64,000 nucleotides of DNA from Xenorhabdus koppenhoeferi (GTDB lineage: Bacteria; Pseudomonadota; Gammaproteobacteria; Enterobacterales; Enterobacteriaceae), in assembly GCF_900116635.1 (NCBI RefSeq), contig NZ_FPBJ01000009.1, positions 28,090-92,089 of the forward strand, in the 5' to 3' direction. The notes beneath the pieces are model-generated. The model ran no database searches, had not been told where the DNA came from, and saw only the letters and a list, made by a program, of their open reading frames with translations. Of the stretch, positions 20,859 to 31,145 are shown piece by piece; within the stretch, counting starts at the first letter, position 1; the number at the start of each line of letters is the position of its first letter. Made by a program: the position numbers and the translations under genes.

Positions 20859-23024
20859 ATGGACGTTTCTTATCTGCTCGAAAGCCTGAATGATAAACAA
20901 CGCGAAGCGGTCGCGGCATCCCGTATTAATATGCTGGTGCTGGCCGGGGCTGGTAGCGGTAAAACGCGCGTATTGGTTCACAGGATTGCTTGGTTACTGT
21001 CAGTTGAAAATGCCTCCCCGTTTTCCATCATGGCAGTCACGTTTACCAACAAAGCTGCCGCAGAGATGCGTCATCGCATTGAAAACCTGATTGGTACCAG
21101 TCAGGGAGGAATGTGGATTGGTACGTTCCATAGTCTTGCTCACCGTTTACTGCGTGCACACCACCTTGATGCAAACTTGCCGCAGGATTTTCAGATCCTT
21201 GATAGCGAAGATCAGCACCGCCTGATCAAACGCATTATCAAGGCCATGAATTTGGATGACAAACAGTGGCCAGCCCGTCAGGGCATGTGGTACATCAATG
21301 GTAAAAAAGATGAAGGTTTGCGTCCGCCGCATATCGAAAGTTATGGCAACCCGGTGGAAGCGACATGGCTGAAAATCTATCAGGCCTATCAAGAAGCGTG
21401 TGATCGCGCAGGGTTGGTGGATTTTGCTGAGCTGCTGCTTCGCGCACATGAACTATGGTTGAATAAGCCGCAGATTTTACAGCACTACCGCGAACGTTTT
21501 ACTAATATTCTGGTAGATGAATTTCAGGATACCAACAGCATCCAATATGCGTGGATCCGCCTGTTAGCGGGTGATAGCGGTAAAGTAATGATTGTCGGAG
21601 ATGATGACCAGTCTATTTATGGCTGGCGTGGTGCTCAGGTAGAAAATATCCAGCGGTTTCTCAACGATTTCCCTGGGGCGGAAACCATCCGTTTGGAGCA
21701 GAATTACCGTTCCACCAGCAATATCCTCAAGGCAGCCAACGCCCTAATCTCCCATAATAGTGATCGCCTGGGCAAAAATTTGTGGACAGAAGGGAGTGAG
21801 GGCGAGCCTATTTCACTGTACTGCGCTTTCAATGAATTGGACGAATCCCGTTATGTTGTTGGTCGTATCAAGCATTGGTTGGATAATGGCGGGGCTTTAA
21901 AAGAGTGCGCTATCCTGTACCGCAGCAATGCTCAGTCCCGTGTTCTGGAAGAAGCCTTGTTACAGGTTTCCATGCCTTACCGCATTTATGGTGGTCAGCG
22001 CTTCTTCGAACGTCAGGAAATCAAAGATGCGTTATCCTACCTGCGATTAGTGGCAAACCGTCATGATGATTCCGCTTTTGAACGCGTGGTGAATACACCG
22101 ACACGTGGCATCGGTGACAGAACGCTTGATGTTATGCGTCAAATGGCACGTGATCAGCAAAAAACCTTATGGGAAAGCAGTCTGTTACTGATTCAGGAGA
22201 AAGTGCTGGCGGGTCGGGCAGCATCGGCATTACAACGTTTTATTGAATTGATTGAAGCGCTGGAGACAGAAACTCAGGAAATGCCGCTGCATGTGCAGAC
22301 CGATCGCATTATCCGTGATTCTGGCTTGTGGGCGATGTATCAGCAGGAAAAAGGTGAAAAGGCGCAGGCTCGTATCGAAAACCTTGCAGAATTAGTCACG
22401 GCGACCCGTCAATTCAGTTATCAGGATGAAGATGAAAATCTACTGCCATTGCAGGCGTTTCTGTCTCATGCAGCGCTTGAATCCGGGGAAGGTCAGGCAG
22501 ATGCCTGTCAGGATGCCGTTCAATTGATGACGTTGCACTCGGCAAAAGGTCTGGAATTCCCACAAGTGTTCATTGTGGGAGTGGAAGAAGGAATGTTCCC
22601 GAGCCAGATGTCCATTGAAGAAGGTGGAAGATTGGAAGAAGAGCGTCGACTGGCCTATGTAGGTGTCACAAGGGCGATGGAAAAATTGACACTCACCTAT
22701 GCTGAAAGTCGTCGCTTATACGGAAAGGCAGTGTATCATCGTCCATCTCGTTTTATTGGGGAACTGCCGACGGAATGTGTGACAGAGGTTCGTCTGTGGG
22801 CAACAGTGTCCCGCCCTGTCAGCCACAAGCGGCTTGGTACACCCATCAGCACCAATGATAGTGGTTATGCACTTGGGCAACGTGTACGTCACCCCAAATT
22901 TGGTGAAGGGACGATTATCAATATAGAAGGCGATAAGGAACATTGCCGCTTACAAATCGCGTTTCAAGGGGAAGGCATCAAATGGCTGGTAGCCGCCTAT
23001 GCCAGACTTAAAACCGGCCAATAA
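20859..23024 (+). CDS. uvrD: DNA helicase II
   Basis: 721 residues from the ATG at 20859 (MDVSYLLESLNDKQREAV); the frame opens nine codons earlier but overlaps the LexA box. 3'-5' superfamily 1 helicase for nucleotide excision and mismatch repair. Walker A is AGAGSGKTR (about residue 30), Walker B VDEFQDTN, motif III GDDDQSIYGWRG, motif IV/V NYRSTSNI and TLHSAKGLEFP, motif VI AYVGVTRA. A C-terminal Tudor-like domain (GQRVRHPKFGEGTI) binds RNA polymerase. MutL, its partner, is at 55626. Confidence 0.98.
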   Translation: MDVSYLLESLNDKQREAVAASRINMLVLAGAGSGKTRVLVHRIAWLLSVENASPFSIMAVTFTNKAAAEMRHRIENLIGTSQGGMWIGTFHSLAHRLLRAHHLDANLPQDFQILDSEDQHRLIKRIIKAMNLDDKQWPARQGMWYINGKKDEGLRPPHIESYGNPVEATWLKIYQAYQEACDRAGLVDFAELLLRAHELWLNKPQILQHYRERFTNILVDEFQDTNSIQYAWIRLLAGDSGKVMIVGDDDQSIYGWRGAQVENIQRFLNDFPGAETIRLEQNYRSTSNILKAANALISHNSDRLGKNLWTEGSEGEPISLYCAFNELDESRYVVGRIKHWLDNGGALKECAILYRSNAQSRVLEEALLQVSMPYRIYGGQRFFERQEIKDALSYLRLVANRHDDSAFERVVNTPTRGIGDRTLDVMRQMARDQQKTLWESSLLLIQEKVLAGRAASALQRFIELIEALETETQEMPLHVQTDRIIRDSGLWAMYQQEKGEKAQARIENLAELVTATRQFSYQDEDENLLPLQAFLSHAALESGEGQADACQDAVQLMTLHSAKGLEFPQVFIVGVEEGMFPSQMSIEEGGRLEEERRLAYVGVTRAMEKLTLTYAESRRLYGKAVYHRPSRFIGELPTECVTEVRLWATVSRPVSHKRLGTPISTNDSGYALGQRVRHPKFGEGTIINIEGDKEHCRLQIAFQGEGIKWLVAAYARLKTGQ

Positions 23025-23112
23025 TCCGGTCGAATGTTGACAGGCTTTTTCTTCTAAGCGTAACATTCGCGCCTTACGACAAACGTAGGGAGTTTCAGGA
23101 GACTTATGGTAC

Positions 23113-24063
23113 ATGCTGAACGCATTTAAATTAGAGAATAATTGCCTGCTCCGCCTTGAATTTGAAGAAGGTGATAAGTTATCCGACTCCATGTGGGTAG
23201 ATTTAGTTGGATTGGGGGATGATGATCGTCTCCGTGTCCAAAATGAACTTGGGCAAGTTCTGGCAACCCGCACTGAACTGGATGACATTGAAGCATCGGC
23301 ACGTTTTTTTGAAGATGAAAATGGCATGCACGTCCACTCATTTTTCTACTTTGAAGATGCCGAAGACCATGCTGGTAACTCGACAGTCGCGTTTACCATT
23401 CGTGACGGTCGTCTCTACACATTGCGAGAGCGTGAACTCCCTGCATTTCGATTATACCGAATGCGCGCCCGTAACCAGATCATGGTTGATGGGAATGCCT
23501 ATGAACTGCTTATGGACTTGTTCGAAACCAAAATCGAACAGTTGGCTGACGTTATTGAAAACATTTACAGTGTGCTGGAATCCCTGAGCCGGGTTATTAT
23601 GGAAGGTAAGCAAGGGGATGAATTCGACTCTGCTCTCTCTAACCTGGCAGAGCAGGAAGACATCGGCTGGAAAGTTCGCTTGTGTCTGATGGATAGTCAG
23701 CGTGCTTTGAACTTCCTTGTACGCCGTGCCCGTTTGCCGGCAAATCAGCTTGAACAGGCCCGTGAAATCCTGCGAGATATCGAATCCCTGCTGCCGCACA
23801 ATGAATCCTTGTTCCAGAAAGTTAACTTTCTGATGCAAGCGGCGATGGGATTTATCAACATCGAACAGAGCCGCATTATCAAAATTTTCTCCGTTGTTTC
23901 CGTGGTATTCCTGCCTCCTACGCTGGTGGCATCCAGCTATGGGATGAACTTCGAATTTATGCCGGAACTAAACTGGACATTCGGCTACCCTGCGGCCATC
24001 GGGTTGATGATAGCTGCGGGACTGGCGCCTTATCTCTATTTCAAACGGAAAAATTGGTTGTAA
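23113..24063 (+). CDS. corA: Magnesium/cobalt channel CorA
   Basis: 316 residues, identical in length to E. coli CorA. Large cytoplasmic N-terminal funnel with the long stalk helix, then two C-terminal membrane helices. The selectivity motif YGMNFEF sits at the end of the first and KRKNWL is the conserved basic end. Main Mg2+ uptake pentamer of the inner membrane. The 88-base gap after uvrD has an inverted repeat (CGAATGTT 23031-23038 and AACATTCG 23062-23069) of unclear role. Confidence 0.97.
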   Translation: MLNAFKLENNCLLRLEFEEGDKLSDSMWVDLVGLGDDDRLRVQNELGQVLATRTELDDIEASARFFEDENGMHVHSFFYFEDAEDHAGNSTVAFTIRDGRLYTLRERELPAFRLYRMRARNQIMVDGNAYELLMDLFETKIEQLADVIENIYSVLESLSRVIMEGKQGDEFDSALSNLAEQEDIGWKVRLCLMDSQRALNFLVRRARLPANQLEQAREILRDIESLLPHNESLFQKVNFLMQAAMGFINIEQSRIIKIFSVVSVVFLPPTLVASSYGMNFEFMPELNWTFGYPAAIGLMIAAGLAPYLYFKRKNWL

Positions 24064-24094
24064 TAAACCTCTTCAATTCCAGTACAGAACGGTG

Positions 24095-24222
24095 TATACA
24101 CAATGGATTTCAAGTTGCATCGCCGACGGCAAGAGGGCAAATCCCCGGGAGTATAGATAGCTATGTGACCGGGGTGAGCGAGCGCAGTCAACAAAGAGGC
24201 AGTTTGAAAGACGAAGTGTATA
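24095..24222. repeat. ERIC element (copy 1)
   Basis: About 128 bp, the canonical ERIC/IRU length. The centre has AAATCCCCGGGAG and GTGACCGGGGTGAGCG, which correspond to the conserved ERIC core. The ends form a long imperfect palindrome: TATACACAATGGATTTCAAG on the left and TTTGAAAGACGAAGTGTATA on the right. It lies in the corA/rarD convergent gap. Confidence 0.9.
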
Positions 24223-24227
24223 GATAT

Positions 24228-24249
24228 ATACGCCCACAGAAGGGCGTAT
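24228..24249. terminator. Hairpin between corA and rarD
   Basis: ATACGCCC (24228-24235) and GGGCGTAT (24242-24249) around a 6-base loop, six bases past the rarD stop. Probably the rarD terminator; on the minus strand it is followed by ATATATCTAT rather than a pure T-run. Confidence 0.6.
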
Positions 24250-24254
24250 TAGCT

Positions 24255-25154
24255 TTACTTATTTCCTTTCCGCAAGCGGCGCTGAGTATAAAGCGCATCC
24301 AGTGTAAACAGGATCAATGCCGCCCAGATAAACCCAAAAGTAACCAAACGATCTGGACCAATTTTTTCGCCATAAACCAATGTTGCCAGCAAGAACATCA
24401 GAGTAGGGGCAAGATATTGGAAAAATCCGAGTGTGGACAAACGCAGATGACCAGCGGCAACGGTGAAAAATAATAACGGCACTGTAGTAATTATACCCGC
24501 AGCAATCAATAACAGATTCAGAGATAGGGAGCTATTCAGCATATTGCTGGTTGGTGTATGCGTGAAAAACAGCAGGTAAACCAACGCAACAGGAAACACC
24601 CAGATTGTTTCAATCAACATACCGGATTGTGCATCTACTCCCAGTTTTTTGCGAATCAATCCATAAAGAGCAAAAGTTGTTGCTAAATACAGACCAATCA
24701 CCGGTATAGAGCCAAACTGCCATATCTGGATAAATACTCCCGTAAATGCCAACCCCACTGCGATCCACTGCATGCGACGGAATCGTTCACCAAGGAATAT
24801 CATGGCGAACAGCACACTTACTAACGGATTGATGAAATACCCAAGGCTTGCTTCCAGCATATGATTATTATTAACTGCCCAAATATAAATCAGCCAGTTA
24901 CTGGCAATCGTAAAGGCCGTGATGCCTAACAGTAACATGATCTTCGGCTGTTTGATGGCAGTTAAAACCTGATGCCAGTGACGGGTTGCCGTCAGCATCA
25001 GCACCATAAAAAAAACTGACCATATAACACGATGCGACACAATTTCATCGGGTGGCACGTGTTGTATTTTCTTGAAGTAGATGGGAGCCAACCCCCAAAT
25101 AATATAGGCACCCAAGGCATACAGGATACCTTTGACAGTCTGTTGGTTACTCAT
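24255..25154 (-). CDS. rarD: EamA-family transporter RarD
   Basis: 299 residues with ten hydrophobic helices in two EamA halves, RarD subgroup. N-terminus GILYALGAYIIWGLAPIYFK and the segment MLEASLGYFINPLVSVL are typical. E. coli RarD has been linked to chloramphenicol resistance when overexpressed; the physiological substrate is unknown. It lies 268 bases downstream of yigI, on the same strand. Confidence 0.93.
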   Translation of the reverse strand: MSNQQTVKGILYALGAYIIWGLAPIYFKKIQHVPPDEIVSHRVIWSVFFMVLMLTATRHWHQVLTAIKQPKIMLLLGITAFTIASNWLIYIWAVNNNHMLEASLGYFINPLVSVLFAMIFLGERFRRMQWIAVGLAFTGVFIQIWQFGSIPVIGLYLATTFALYGLIRKKLGVDAQSGMLIETIWVFPVALVYLLFFTHTPTSNMLNSSLSLNLLLIAAGIITTVPLLFFTVAAGHLRLSTLGFFQYLAPTLMFLLATLVYGEKIGPDRLVTFGFIWAALILFTLDALYTQRRLRKGNK

Positions 25155-25422
25155 AATATCCTTGAATGTTTAGATAGTTAAGAAGAGATGCAGGGGTATT
25201 CGGCCCATGAACCTATACAATTTGGCATCGGGTAGCATGATTTACAAGTAGTTAATAGCATGAGTAATAAATTAAATTACACCACGTATCTAAATAGCAT
25301 TTTTTGCTAAATTGCTATGCTCAGGAAAGAAAGAGTTATCTATATTTATATAATCTACCTCTGCTTCATATTTTTCTGTTCCGGCAGTAGTCGCTCCTAA
25401 ACATAGCTGAGCTATATCATCT

Positions 25423-25908
25423 TTAGCCAACTAAATAAGTGCCCGTCGCACTGGCAATATGTATCTGTTGTTCATTGTGCAGTTCGATTCTGGCGACTGA
25501 TACTTTGTTGCCAGCTCGGATTATATTGCCGCTTGCTGTAAATACCTCACCGCGTCCGGGGCGCAGGTAATCCACTCGCAAATCAATGGTGCCCAGTGTC
25601 GCCAGTCGCTTTTGTATCTCTGGGATTGTGAGAGTTTCCAGCGTTGTCAGAGCATGGCTTGCACAAACCAATCCTCCAGCAACATCCAGTATAGAGGCGA
25701 TCGCTCCACCGTGTAGGATCTTCTGAGCTATATTACCGACCAGCTTTTCTTCCTTACGAAATTGCAGTTCTGCGTAGTCTTGTTCGAAACGAAGCAGCTC
25801 AAGCCCCAGAAGCCGGTTAAATGGCATCTGATAGATAAAAATTTCACCAATGAGTTTACGGGCTTCTTCCGGTGTTAATGCTTTGTCTGCTCGCAATCTA
25901 TTTTCCAT
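25423..25908 (-). CDS. yigI: Hotdog-fold acyl-CoA thioesterase YigI
   Basis: 161 residues, PaaI/YigI-type thioesterase. The core [17 protein letters not shown] contains the hotdog helix with the active-site Asp, and [15 protein letters not shown] the following strand. Hydrolyses acyl-CoAs, with medium to long chains reported for the E. coli enzyme. In E. coli pldA separates yigI from recQ; pldA is not present here. Confidence 0.93.
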   Translation of the reverse strand: MENRLRADKALTPEEARKLIGEIFIYQMPFNRLLGLELLRFEQDYAELQFRKEEKLVGNIAQKILHGGAIASILDVAGGLVCASHALTTLETLTIPEIQKRLATLGTIDLRVDYLRPGRGEVFTASGNIIRAGNKVSVARIELHNEQQIHIASATGTYLVG

Positions 25909-26130
25909 GAGTCTGTTTCCTGATAATAAAAAGTAAATATTCAGATGTTTAATGAATCTTTATAGTTAATAACTTGTTAAGTCTATGCTTTTATTACTAG
26001 CCTTACCAGTCTGTGAAGCATTCCGAAAAACAGTTCATTGAAAAAAACAGACTACAAAAAATAACCATGTAGTGTGTAAAATAAGCGATAATTTTTACTT
26101 TATAACTATAAGAATTGCTCCGGCGGTGAG

Positions 26131-26175
26131 ATAGCATGGGGTGGTATAACATGGGTTGATATAACATGGTAGTGA
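26131..26175. repeat. Three 15-bp tandem repeats upstream of recQ
   Basis: ATAGCATGGGGTGGT, ATAACATGGGTTGAT and ATAACATGGTAGTGA follow each other with exact period 15. GTGAGATA flanks the array on both sides. It lies 85-130 bases before the recQ start, within its likely promoter region (25909-26259 otherwise shows no gene). Confidence 0.75.
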
Positions 26176-26259
26176 GATATCGCAATGTACAGGCGTTTAG
26201 ATCGTGTCTGTATTTTTTACGGCCTTTTTTAAGGTTTTTTCTAAAGATTGGGGAAAGGC

Positions 26260-28086
26260 GTGTCTACCGCAGAACTCATCAGCACGGCATCGCTGGCTGA
26301 ACAAGCATTACGAAAAACATTCGGATACCAGCAATTCCGCCCGGGACAGCAGCAGGTTATCGACGCCGTTCTTGACGGGCGTGACTGTCTGGTAGTTATG
26401 CCAACGGGAGGCGGCAAGTCGTTGTGCTACCAAATTCCCGCACTGGTTAAAAATGGGCTGACGCTGGTTGTTTCTCCCTTGATTTCACTGATGAAAGATC
26501 AGGTTGATCAGTTACGGGCGAATGGAGTGGAAGCGGAATGCCTGAACTCAACTCAAAACCGCGAACAGCAATTTGATATTATTCAGCGTTGTCGTCAGGG
26601 GAGCATTAAACTGCTCTATATTGCCCCTGAACGGCTGGTGACAGATAACTTCCTTGAGCATCTTCACGATTGGCAGCCTGTTTTACTGGCTGTCGATGAA
26701 GCTCACTGCATTTCCCAGTGGGGACATGATTTCCGCCCAGAATACCGGGCGTTGGGGCAGCTTCGTCGCCGATTCACTAATCTTCCCGTGATTGCATTGA
26801 CAGCTACGGCGGATAAAACTACCCGTCAGGATATTGTGCGTTTACTGGAACTGCATGAACCAATTATCCATATCAGCAGCTTTGACCGTCCCAATATTCG
26901 CTATACGTTAGTGGAGAAATATAAACCGCTCGATCAGCTTTGGTCATTTGTTCGTGGTCAGCAAGGAAAAAGTGGGATTATTTACTGCAACAGCCGCACT
27001 AAAGTAGAAGAAACAGCGGAGCGCCTGCAAAAGCGGGGGCTTAGCGTCGCATCTTACCATGCGGGATTGGAGAACAACCAACGTGCATGGGTACAAGATG
27101 CGTTTCAACGGGACGATTTACAGGTAGTTGTGGCGACAGTTGCATTTGGTATGGGAATTAATAAACCCAATGTGCGTTTTGTCGTGCATTTTGATATTCC
27201 CCGTAATATCGAATCCTATTATCAGGAAACCGGCCGGGCAGGACGGGATGGTTTACCCGCTGAAGCAGTGTTATTTTACGATCCTGCGGATATGGCTTGG
27301 TTGCGCCGCTGTCTGGAAGAAAAGCAGGCTGGTGAGCAACAAGATATCGAACGGCATAAACTCAATGCTATGGGCGCATTTGCGGAGGCGCAGACTTGCC
27401 GGCGTCTGGTACTGCTGAATTATTTCGGGGAAAGTCACCAGACAGCTTGTGGTAACTGTGATATCTGCCTTGATCCTCCCAAGCGTTACGATGGTCTGGT
27501 CGAGGCACAAAAAGCGCTATCTTGTATTTATCGCGTTGGACAACGTTTTGGGATTGGCTATATTGTAGAAGTACTTCGCGGCGCGAATAATCAACGCATT
27601 AGAGACTTCGGGCACGACAAACTGCCTGTGTATGGCATTGGCAAAGAGCAGAGTCAAGAACATTGGATGAGCGTCTTGCGTCAGCTTATTCATTTGGGAT
27701 TGATTAGCCAAAACATTGCCAATTATTCTGCATTGCAACTGACAGAGGCTTCGCGGCCAGTGTTGCGGGGAGACGTTCCATTGCAGCTTGCGGTGCCCCG
27801 CATCCAAAACTTGAAAAGCCGCAATCAGCAAAACAAATCTTACAGCGGGAACTATGATCGCAAATTATTCGCCAAATTGCGTAAATTGCGTAAATCCATT
27901 GCTGATGAAAACAACATTCCACCTTTTGTAGTTTTCAATGACGTTACATTGATTGAGATGGCAGAGCAGTGCCCGATAACTCCGGATGAACTTTTGCTGA
28001 TTAATGGTGTTGGGCAACGTAAGCTGGAGCGTTTTGGGGACGCATTTATGGCACTTATACGCGATCATTTTGAAGGATTTGAATAA
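26260..28086 (+). CDS. recQ: ATP-dependent DNA helicase RecQ
   Basis: 608 residues from the GTG at 26260, chosen for the GGGG site 6-9 bases upstream and a length like E. coli RecQ (609); a TTG at 26248 is also in frame. Walker [10 protein letters not shown] (about residue 48), DEAH box in [19 protein letters not shown], motif [14 protein letters not shown]. Zinc-binding cysteines in [11 protein letters not shown] and ACGNCDIC, then winged helix and C-terminal HRDC domain. 3'-5' helicase of RecF-pathway recombination. Confidence 0.96.
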   Translation: MSTAELISTASLAEQALRKTFGYQQFRPGQQQVIDAVLDGRDCLVVMPTGGGKSLCYQIPALVKNGLTLVVSPLISLMKDQVDQLRANGVEAECLNSTQNREQQFDIIQRCRQGSIKLLYIAPERLVTDNFLEHLHDWQPVLLAVDEAHCISQWGHDFRPEYRALGQLRRRFTNLPVIALTATADKTTRQDIVRLLELHEPIIHISSFDRPNIRYTLVEKYKPLDQLWSFVRGQQGKSGIIYCNSRTKVEETAERLQKRGLSVASYHAGLENNQRAWVQDAFQRDDLQVVVATVAFGMGINKPNVRFVVHFDIPRNIESYYQETGRAGRDGLPAEAVLFYDPADMAWLRRCLEEKQAGEQQDIERHKLNAMGAFAEAQTCRRLVLLNYFGESHQTACGNCDICLDPPKRYDGLVEAQKALSCIYRVGQRFGIGYIVEVLRGANNQRIRDFGHDKLPVYGIGKEQSQEHWMSVLRQLIHLGLISQNIANYSALQLTEASRPVLRGDVPLQLAVPRIQNLKSRNQQNKSYSGNYDRKLFAKLRKLRKSIADENNIPPFVVFNDVTLIEMAEQCPITPDELLLINGVGQRKLERFGDAFMALIRDHFEGFE

Positions 28087-28100
28087 CCGAAGAGTACTAA

Positions 28101-28220
28101 TATCCAATAGATTTTGAGCCGCTTGCGGCGGCAAGGGAAATAATCCCAGCCACACAGCTAACTATGTGGTTGGGATGAATAAGTGCCGCCAAAGAGGTAA
28201 CTTGAAAGATGAAGGAGATA
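28101..28220. repeat. ERIC-like element (copy 2, diverged)
   Basis: 120 bp alignable along its length with the ERIC at 24095-24222: CAATAGATTTTGAG at the left, AACTATGTGG in the centre, CAAAGAGGTAACTTGAAAGA at the right. The palindromic ends are kept, but the core CCCC/GGGG pairing is reduced. It ends 14 bases before the pldB ATG and so would be part of its 5' leader. Confidence 0.8.
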
Positions 28221-28234
28221 ACAAAGGAAGATGA

Positions 28235-29233
28235 ATGGCACCTGAGATATTGAAAGAAAGCTGGTTAAACCGCGAACCTCAGTTCTCTACTTTTACAAAT
28301 GGATTATTGCTGGATTTCTGGCAAACGAGGAAAGAATGCCAATTTATGGGTGTTGATGATGTGCCGATCCATTATGTCTCCTTTTGTTCCCCTCATCATG
28401 ACAAAACATTGGTGATCTTACCTGGTCGCAGCGAAAGCTACGTAAAATACTCTGAAGTGGCCTATGATTTTTACCATCTGGGTTATGACATTTTCATTAT
28501 TGACCATCGTGGTCAGGGGCGTTCAGGGCGGCTGTTGGATGATAGACAAAAAGGCCATGTCGAAGCGTTTGATCATTATGTGGATGATTTTGCCAAATTT
28601 GTTGAACTAGAAGTGATATCTCGTCTGCCTCATCGCTGTTATGCTCTTGCCCATTCGATGGGAGGGGCGATCCTGAGCTGTTTCCTGTTGCGTCATAAAG
28701 AACCCATTTTTCGTTCGGTGGCATTATGTGCTCCCATGTTTGGAATCAATTTACCGATGCCCCGCTGGCTGGCTAATTTTCTGGTTAATCAAGCTGAACC
28801 TAATGTTAAAACACGCAACGCATATGCATTATCAACCGGGCAATGGCGGCCATTACCTTATTTGATCAATATATTAACCCACAGTTATGCGCGTTATCAG
28901 CGATACTTACGCTATTATGCTGATTATCCTGAATTGCGCCTTGGCGGGCCGACCTACCATTGGATGCGTGAAAGTATGTTGATGGGCGATTATTTGGTTG
29001 AGAATGCAGAGAAAATTCAAATTCCGCTCATTGTGTTGGAGGCGAGTGAAGATAAGGTAGTTAGTAATCGGGAGCTACTGGCTTTTTGCAGATCACGTCA
29101 AAAAGCGGGAATGGGAAAAGAAAAACAAAAGTCTCTGGTTATCCAAGGGGCTAATCACGAAATCCTGTTCGAAAAAGATATGTTGCGGGCGAAGGCTCTC
29201 AATGCAATTTGTGATTTTTTTGATCAAAACTGA
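28235..29233 (+). CDS. pldB: Lysophospholipase L2
   Basis: 332-residue alpha/beta hydrolase. The nucleophile elbow is AHSMGG (about residue 140), preceded by the family signature IDHRGQGRSGRL; the catalytic His is probably in GANHEILFEKD. Degrades lysophospholipids at the inner membrane. In E. coli rhtC and rhtB separate recQ from pldB; here only an ERIC-like repeat lies between. yigL follows 21 bases after, so pldB-yigL is probably one transcript. Confidence 0.94.
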   Translation: MAPEILKESWLNREPQFSTFTNGLLLDFWQTRKECQFMGVDDVPIHYVSFCSPHHDKTLVILPGRSESYVKYSEVAYDFYHLGYDIFIIDHRGQGRSGRLLDDRQKGHVEAFDHYVDDFAKFVELEVISRLPHRCYALAHSMGGAILSCFLLRHKEPIFRSVALCAPMFGINLPMPRWLANFLVNQAEPNVKTRNAYALSTGQWRPLPYLINILTHSYARYQRYLRYYADYPELRLGGPTYHWMRESMLMGDYLVENAEKIQIPLIVLEASEDKVVSNRELLAFCRSRQKAGMGKEKQKSLVIQGANHEILFEKDMLRAKALNAICDFFDQN

Positions 29234-29254
29234 TTTAGTTTAGGAACTATAACT

Positions 29255-30055
29255 ATGTATCATGTTGTTGCTTCAGATTTAGATGGCACTTTGTTATCTC
29301 CCGACCATAAATTAACGCCATATACCAAGGAAACGCTGAACTTGCTGACAAAACAAGGGGTTCATTTTATTTTCGCGACAGGGCGCCATCATGTTGATGT
29401 GAGGCAAATCCGTGATGGGTTGGGTATTGATGCGTATATGATCACCTCCAATGGAGCAAGGGTTCATAATACTCAGGATGAACTAGTCTTCAGCCACAAC
29501 TTAGATCCTGAGATAGCTCATGATTTATGCCTATTGGAATTTGATAATCCTGATGTTCTGACTAACTACTTTAACAATGATGATTGGCTGATGAATCGTG
29601 AAGAGTCTGAGCAAGAAGAGTTTTTTCAGGAATCTGTTTTTCACTATCAACTCTTCCAACGCGATAGCTTCCCGACAGATGGGGTATGCAAGGTTTATTA
29701 CACCAGTGAAGATTATAATTACTTGGTGGATTTGGAAGAACAAATTAAAGCGCGTTGGGGAGAAAAGGTTAATGTCAGCTTTTCACTGAGAAATTGTCTG
29801 GAAGTGATGGCGGGTAGTGTTTCCAAAGGCCATGCTCTGGAACAGGTTTGTCTATCTCTCGGATATCAATTAACCGACTGCATTGCTTTTGGTGATGGTA
29901 TGAATGATAAAGAAATGCTAAGTGTGGCAGGCAAGGGCTGCATTATGCAAGGCGCTCATCAGCGGCTGAAAGACATTTTACCGGATATGGAAGTTATTGG
30001 TTCCAATGCTGATGATGCAGTTTCTCGTTATCTGCGGAAAATGTACCACGTTTGA
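29255..30055 (+). CDS. yigL: HAD Cof-type sugar/pyridoxal phosphate phosphatase YigL
   Basis: 266 residues, Cof subfamily of HAD phosphatases. Motif I SDLDGTLLSP at residues 7-16, motif II TSNGA, motif III/IV AFGDGMNDKEML. In E. coli it dephosphorylates pyridoxal phosphate and sugar phosphates and is the target stabilised by the sRNA SgrS under glucose-phosphate stress. Last gene of the block syntenic with E. coli 85-86 min. Confidence 0.94.
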   Translation: MYHVVASDLDGTLLSPDHKLTPYTKETLNLLTKQGVHFIFATGRHHVDVRQIRDGLGIDAYMITSNGARVHNTQDELVFSHNLDPEIAHDLCLLEFDNPDVLTNYFNNDDWLMNREESEQEEFFQESVFHYQLFQRDSFPTDGVCKVYYTSEDYNYLVDLEEQIKARWGEKVNVSFSLRNCLEVMAGSVSKGHALEQVCLSLGYQLTDCIAFGDGMNDKEMLSVAGKGCIMQGAHQRLKDILPDMEVIGSNADDAVSRYLRKMYHV

Positions 30056-30141
30056 TGTTGATAAATTGAATTTATCCAATAAATTTCAGCATCAGTGAGA
30101 ACACAACGCAATAGCTTGAAAAATTAAGGCAATAATCGTTT

Positions 30142-30178
30142 GAGAACAGTATCCGACAGGATGCGGTTTCTTTTATTT
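30142..30178 (+). terminator. Terminator downstream of yigL
   Basis: GTATCC-GACA-GGATGC stem extended by AC/GT across one mismatch, then TTTCTTTTATTT. It is 87 bases beyond the yigL stop. Confidence 0.55.
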
Positions 30179-30317
30179 GTGACACTAACGGCAACAGACA
30201 TCAACTTTGACCATACTTCACGCTTAAGAAGCCGGAAGCATATCATAGCAACTAACTATTTAATACATGACCGAATTTAGAGCTAGTCTGCAAAAATAAC
30301 AGAATAAAACATCAGTA

Positions 30318-30338
30318 AAGGGCTTCATCAAAGCCCTT
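30318..30338 (-). terminator. Terminator of the DUF1460 gene
   Basis: AAGGGCTT (30318-30325) and AAGCCCTT (30331-30338) around a 5-base loop. On the minus strand it follows the stop of the DUF1460 gene and leads into TTTACTGATGTTTT. Confidence 0.7.
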
Positions 30339-30344
30339 ATTTAG

Positions 30345-31145
30345 CTATTTCGTTGCGCGTAAAACAATAACGCCTGGTTTAGAACTCATATATTCAATAA
30401 AAGGTGTATCTACAACTTTGTTATTTTTAGACAAAGATGAAGCATTACGATACAAAACTTGATTATCTTTTTTAATAACAATACCCGTATGAGAAACATC
30501 TAATCCATTTATTGGAGAATAAACACCTGCAAGATCTCCATCTTGCATATTATCAAGAACCTTTTGGTTTATTGCTTCCCCCGGAATATAGGTTACCATA
30601 CGAGGAGTGACCCCTAATCCTTTGATATATTCACTACCATCTGATTTTTGATTTAACATTTTTTCTACTGTAATAGCATCAGGACTGAGCGTTGACGTAA
30701 CATCAATTGCATTTCGCGGGGATACCGCATACCAATCCGTGAAAAAATGTTTTCGCTTATAATAGCTGACATCCGAATTCTTATAGCGCGTATTGACCAA
30801 TGAATTAAGAAAAGAGGTTTCATTTTCTGATTTTGTCAGAGCGACGACATAATCAAGATATGTGAAACAATCAACGGCATCGAAATTAACAACGAGTGTT
30901 TCTTGCTGGTCAGGACTTCCTATTAACGTATTAGCAAGATAGGGAGTCCCTAAAAATGAAGCTGATACACGATCAACCAATTCACCTTGAGTAAGATTTT
31001 TATTCGGTTTTATTTCACTATCAATAATATTATTGATTTTTTCTTTGGCATTATCACTTATCATTATGGGATAGCCTGGCTGATCATTTGAAGCACAAGA
31101 AATTAAAGAAAATGCAAGCAGAACCAGTAGAGGTGATTTCATCAT
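30345..31145 (-). CDS. DUF1460 lipoprotein, NlpC/P60-like putative amidase
   Basis: 266 residues. Signal peptide with lipobox LISC, lipidated Cys17 expected. The body matches my recollection of DUF1460 (PF07313), a cysteine-amidase fold: the probable nucleophile Cys93 in FDAVDCFTYLDYV and the His in DVSHTGIVI. Homologues are proposed to cleave peptidoglycan stem peptides, but the substrate here is unknown. Base composition is lower in GC than its neighbours. The gene stands alone exactly at the junction between two E. coli-syntenic blocks. Start is ATG 31145 or the next codon. Confidence 0.75.
   Translation of the reverse strand: MMKSPLLVLLAFSLISCASNDQPGYPIMISDNAKEKINNIIDSEIKPNKNLTQGELVDRVSASFLGTPYLANTLIGSPDQQETLVVNFDAVDCFTYLDYVVALTKSENETSFLNSLVNTRYKNSDVSYYKRKHFFTDWYAVSPRNAIDVTSTLSPDAITVEKMLNQKSDGSEYIKGLGVTPRMVTYIPGEAINQKVLDNMQDGDLAGVYSPINGLDVSHTGIVIKKDNQVLYRNASSLSKNNKVVDTPFIEYMSSKPGVIVLRATK

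Noticed and set aside
23031..23069. Mg2+-sensing leader upstream of corA
   Set aside because: Only a single 8-bp inverted repeat in an 88-base gap; too little to claim a riboswitch.
26003..26185. 60-codon minus-strand ORF upstream of recQ
   Set aside because: Its N-terminal part is only the 15-bp tandem repeat translated; no support as a gene.
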